In this document: piece by piece, positions 6,122 through 8,022 of the stretch | Layout of the letters: each line of letters starts with the position of its first letter | How positions within the stretch are numbered: the first letter of the stretch is position 1 | Assembly (NCBI GenBank): GCA_035272265.1 | Contig: DATEQV010000231.1 | Span: 1-8,022, forward strand | Length of the DNA stretch: 8,022 bases | Reading direction: 5' to 3' | Source: Acidisphaera sp035272265 | GTDB taxonomy: Bacteria > Pseudomonadota > Alphaproteobacteria > Acetobacterales > Acetobacteraceae | The notes under the pieces: model-generated | Told to the model about the DNA's origin: nothing | The model's input: the letters and a program-made list of their open reading frames with translations, nothing else | The model's database searches: none | Position numbers and translations under genes: made by a program

Positions 6122-6481
6122 ATGGCAGCGCCCTTTCACGTGCGCACGCATGGATATGGCCGCGAGTGGACCGAACCAAAATCATGGTCGGCCGAAGCGC
6201 TCACGCAAAACGACGAGCGGCGACGAAACATAGGTTATCGATTGTTGATGGAAGCCTGTGAGCGGCGCGGTGTGCGCAAGCACGTGGTGTTTGATTTACT
6301 CGACAACCGAAAGCGCGAGCTTCATCCATCGGTCCCGTTACCGCGCCCCAAGAACGACGAAACCAACTATGAACGTGGCCACCGTCGTAAGGCGGCGGCG
6401 GATGCCCTACTGAGGGCCACGGATGCCGACGCGCCCACGGCGGCGCGCGCGATCGCGAAAATGCTGGAACTGTTGTCGTGA
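6122..6481 (+). CDS. Hypothetical basic protein (119 aa), unknown function
   Basis: The frame from ATG 6122 to TGA 6481 encodes a charged, basic protein with a helical centre (SAEALTQNDERRRNIGYRLL, then EACERRGVRKHVVFDLLD). A Pro/Arg-rich linker (HPSVPLPRPKNDE) and an Ala-rich C-terminal helix (AARAIAKMLELLS) follow. I do not recognise the family. Codon choice looks like coding sequence but is less GC-biased at third positions than the neighbouring core genes (TTA, TTG, ATA and CGA codons occur), which suggests acquired DNA. The frame is open upstream to 5873. Codons 6010-6121 also look reasonable as protein, so the true N-terminus may lie before 6122 or have been lost at the junction with the cyclase fragment; left of about 6010 the frame is only cyclase antisense. 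No clear ribosome-binding site precedes 6122. A strong terminator follows 37 bp downstream. Confidence 0.5.
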   Translation: MAAPFHVRTHGYGREWTEPKSWSAEALTQNDERRRNIGYRLLMEACERRGVRKHVVFDLLDNRKRELHPSVPLPRPKNDETNYERGHRRKAAADALLRATDADAPTAARAIAKMLELLS

Positions 6482-6518
6482 ACAGCCTCACATCGTGTAG
6501 CTGATCATCTGCATGCAG

Positions 6519-6545
6519 AACCCCGGCTCATCCCCGGGGGTTTTT
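6519..6545 (+). terminator. Rho-independent terminator
   Basis: CCCCGG (6521-6526) pairs with CCGGGG (6534-6539) across a 7-nt loop and is followed by G and five T (6541-6545); the AA before the stem can extend pairing with the T-run. It lies 37 bp after the 119-aa ORF stop, in the correct + orientation. A 12-bp perfect palindrome, TCTGCATGCAGA (6508-6519), directly precedes it and may form a second hairpin or an operator. Confidence 0.8.
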
Positions 6546-6843
6546 CGTGCATCCAGATCACCGCCCGGCGCCATCCGGGAACACGTCTCGCGCCTCGCGT
6601 TCGATCCGGTCACCGCCAGCCCGGGCAACGCGGGGCGAACGCACGGGCCACGCGGCGCGGGCGTAGGGACGCGCCTACGGCCGGGCGTGGCCCGCCGGGA
6701 TGTCACCACGCCGGGCCGGGCGCGTGCGCCCTGGAGCGCGTTCCTCGCGCCGTCCCGGGCAACGTCTCGCGACCCGCGCCCCTTCAGGGCCGGGTGTGCA
6801 TGCGTTCGTTGATGACAGACCGCAATCAGAGCCGACGTGGGGT

Positions 6844-7023
6844 ATGTTGAACAACGATCCGTTTTGCGCGCCACCGCCGCCCTTTTTCGATCAGGTGGGC
6901 GGTGTCGGTGCACCGGGCGCGGGCGGGTTCGGATCGCCCACCACTCCCGCCACCACCGCCCCAAGCGCGCCCACCCATGCACCGCCCTCGTTTGGCTCAC
7001 GCCCGCGTCCGTTCGGCCGGTGA
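6844..7023 (+). CDS. Possible small Pro/Gly-rich protein (59 aa)
   Basis: ATG 6844 to TGA 7021-7023 gives MLNNDPFCAPPPPFFDQVGG, then a Gly/Ala stretch, a Thr/Pro/Ala-rich section, and a C-terminus SFGSRPRPFGR. The composition is low-complexity but not Arg-saturated like the surrounding shadow frames, and the start is AT-richer than its surroundings. There is only a weak GTGGGG ahead of the ATG. There is no signal peptide or membrane helix and no recognised family. It could be a disordered small protein tied to the methyltransferase locus, or chance. Confidence 0.33.
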   Translation: MLNNDPFCAPPPPFFDQVGGVGAPGAGGFGSPTTPATTAPSAPTHAPPSFGSRPRPFGR

Positions 7024-7041
7024 AGTCGGCGCGAGGCACCA

Positions 7042-7070
7042 GTCGCCGCGCCCGTAGCTACGCGGCGGAC
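7042..7070. other. Strong hairpin after the small ORF
   Basis: GTCGCCGCG (7042-7050) pairs with CGCGGCGGAC (7061-7070) with a single bulged G, a 9-bp GC stem around a 10-nt loop; the CGTAGCTACG palindrome (7053-7062) overlaps the loop. It begins 18 nt after the small ORF stop. No T-run follows. It could end a transcript, form part of a leader RNA of the methyltransferase gene, or be a protein-binding site. Confidence 0.35.
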
Positions 7071-7264
7071 GCCATCCGTCCCGGCGGGGTAACGCGCGGG
7101 GCATAATGCAGTGAAGTCGGTGGAGACCGTCCAGGCGGCCGAGTGTCCCGCCGGTCGGACTACCTTGCGGCTCGCCAACGGATTGCGCTCAGAATGCGCG
7201 CTGCCGCCGGTGGCTCATCCTGGGCCGGCCCGGTCGGCGGACGCAGAAGGCGACGAGTATTCTC

Positions 7265-8022
7265 ATGGGCCGCATACCTCGCTCTGCTAATCGCACCACC
7301 GGGTCTGTAAGTCCCAAGCCGCCCCCCACCAAGGACTACCGGCACAAGCAGGAAGCGACAGCCCGGCCGGACGCGGGCGCGGCGCCGCGCTTCCGTGCGA
7401 AGCGGGAGACTACTACCTATCGCTACGACAGCAGCCTCGCGCCGGCGCTGGACTGGGACATGTCGCCCGCGCGCGACATGTCGGCGTGGCTGCTCGCCGC
7501 GATCGAGGAAGCCGCAGCGTTGCCCGGCCAGACGTTTCCGGCAATCCGGGAAATGCAAGGCGCCGACGGGACGGTGCTGTTGCGGGTGGCTGGCTTACAG
7601 GACGCGCTGGCGGCGCTGAAGCGCATGCAGGCGCCGTTCCTGAACTGGACCGGCAAGGCCGAGCGGCTGTCCTTCGATGTGCCGACGCTGCCACTGTTCG
7701 TGCATGAGCGGCTGTCAACCGAGGCCATCGTGCGGACGTTGGAAGCGCACCGGAAGCGTCCGGCGCAAGCGGACATGCTGAGCCTGTTCGCCGATCCGCA
7801 GATGCCGATGAGCGCACAGGTGAACGCCTATGGCCACCGCAGCGGGTGGGTGAACCGGATGATCCTCGGCGACAGCCTGTCAGTGATGAACAGCTTGGCG
7901 CGATACGAGGGGCTTAGCGGGCAGGTGCAGTGCATCTACATGGACCCACCCTACGGGGTGAAGTTCGGCAGCAACTTTCAGCCGTTCGTGCGCAAGCGCG
8001 ACGTAAAGAATAACGACGACGA
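7265..8022 (+). CDS. Type III-like (beta-class) DNA adenine methyltransferase (3' partial)
   Basis: The frame opens at ATG 7265 and stays open to the window end; 252 codons are visible of a protein whose relatives run to many hundreds of residues. The first 60 residues are Pro/Arg-rich and end in TYRYDSSLAPALDWD. An alpha/beta region follows with GKAERLSFDVPTLPLFVHER (about 130-149). The methyltransferase core begins with VNRMILGDSLSVMNSLARYE (about 196-215), then IYMDPPYGVKFGSNFQPFVR (about 224-243). DPPY (227-230) is catalytic motif IV of N6-adenine methyltransferases. Its position ahead of the SAM-binding FxGxG motif, not yet visible, is the beta-class order used by Type III Mod subunits. 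The enzyme should methylate adenine in a specific site and pair with a restriction helicase-nuclease; that partner would lie right of 8022. No other in-frame start with a better site was found; GACGAG 7 nt upstream is a weak Shine-Dalgarno. Alternative: orphan methyltransferase of a defence or mobile element. Confidence 0.93.
   Translation, partial: MGRIPRSANRTTGSVSPKPPPTKDYRHKQEATARPDAGAAPRFRAKRETTTYRYDSSLAPALDWDMSPARDMSAWLLAAIEEAAALPGQTFPAIREMQGADGTVLLRVAGLQDALAALKRMQAPFLNWTGKAERLSFDVPTLPLFVHERLSTEAIVRTLEAHRKRPAQADMLSLFADPQMPMSAQVNAYGHRSGWVNRMILGDSLSVMNSLARYEGLSGQVQCIYMDPPYGVKFGSNFQPFVRKRDVKNNDD

Larger units (their letters stand above)
6546..7264. other. GC-rich, hairpin-bearing intergenic region with at most one small ORF
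   Basis: These 719 bp separate the terminator from the methyltransferase start. Reading frames on both strands here give only Arg/Pro/Gly/Ala-rich sequence typical of random GC-rich DNA, except a small ORF at 6844-7023. Several inverted repeats are visible: CGTAGG/CCTACG (6662-6667 with 6674-6679), GGCGTGG/CCACGCC (6684-6690 with 6706-6712), and a longer stem at 7042-7070. A near-repeat with the core CGTCTCGCG occurs around 6585 and 6769. The 10-mer GTGAAGTCGG occurs at 7020-7029 and 7111-7120. CATAAT at 7102-7107 could be a -10 element for the methyltransferase gene, but I see no matching -35. No tRNA, integrase or IS end was recognised. Confidence 0.5.

Noticed and set aside
5404..6261. 285-residue + strand open frame opposite the cyclase
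   Set aside because: It is antisense to the cyclase catalytic domain, whose - strand frame holds all catalytic motifs; the + strand product has no domain character.
6488..7039. 183-residue - strand open frame in the GC-rich intergenic region
   Set aside because: It is Arg/Pro-rich throughout, runs through the terminator, and has no ribosome-binding site or recognisable motif; long chance frames are expected at this GC content.
7111..7200. Chain of short stems that briefly looked tRNA-like
   Set aside because: There is no cloverleaf with correct arm lengths, no T-loop (TTCRANY-type) consensus and no plausible anticodon arm; the stems are only 4-5 bp.
7160..7817. Several - strand frames opposite the methyltransferase
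   Set aside because: They are antisense to a clear Mod-type coding sequence with a DPPY motif; composition is low-complexity Arg/Ala/Ser.

Overview
The window is very GC-rich with dense coding on both strands. The style of several proteins suggests an alphaproteobacterium, quite possibly Acetobacteraceae/Rhodospirillales: a FecR-domain protein beside a CHASE2-type cyclase catalytic domain, a Type III-like adenine methyltransferase, and an exported DUF5666-like protein. This placement rests on remembered family resemblance, not on a search. No rRNA, tRNA, CRISPR array or recognisable transposase was seen.

Left part (1-1565): the 3' portion of a long + strand gene. It begins just inside the end of a Rieske-type [2Fe-2S] domain and continues into about 490 residues of mostly helical sequence of unknown function. 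Middle part (1719-4368): a coherent module. A SBF-like (bile acid:sodium symporter superfamily, YfeH type) membrane transporter and a small exported OB-like protein lie in tandem on the - strand. Both diverge from a LysR-type regulator on the + strand. The shared 97-bp intergenic region carries a 19-bp dyad with a T-N11-A core, a good LysR-box candidate, so the regulator probably controls the transporter and itself.

Right-middle part (4369-6481): this stretch looks rearranged. A - strand fragment resembling the start of a Gly/Thr/Asn-rich repeat surface protein abuts the lysR 3' end. It is followed by an intact exported FecR-domain protein that converges on a class III adenylate cyclase catalytic domain. 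The cyclase has all its key catalytic residues but has lost the sensory and membrane N-terminus expected of its family. Its homology stops near position 6005-6010, where unrelated + strand sequence begins, including a 119-residue protein of unknown function. A strong Rho-independent terminator closes this segment at 6519-6545.

Right part (6546-8022): about 720 bp of very GC-rich, hairpin-bearing sequence with only one possible small Pro/Gly-rich ORF leads into the 5' end of a Type III-like (beta-class) DNA adenine methyltransferase. That gene runs off the window with its DPPY motif visible. It suggests that a restriction-modification or defence island starts here; the partner restriction gene would lie beyond position 8022. 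The possible recombination junction near 6010 and the structured region before the methyltransferase are the most interesting places in the window.
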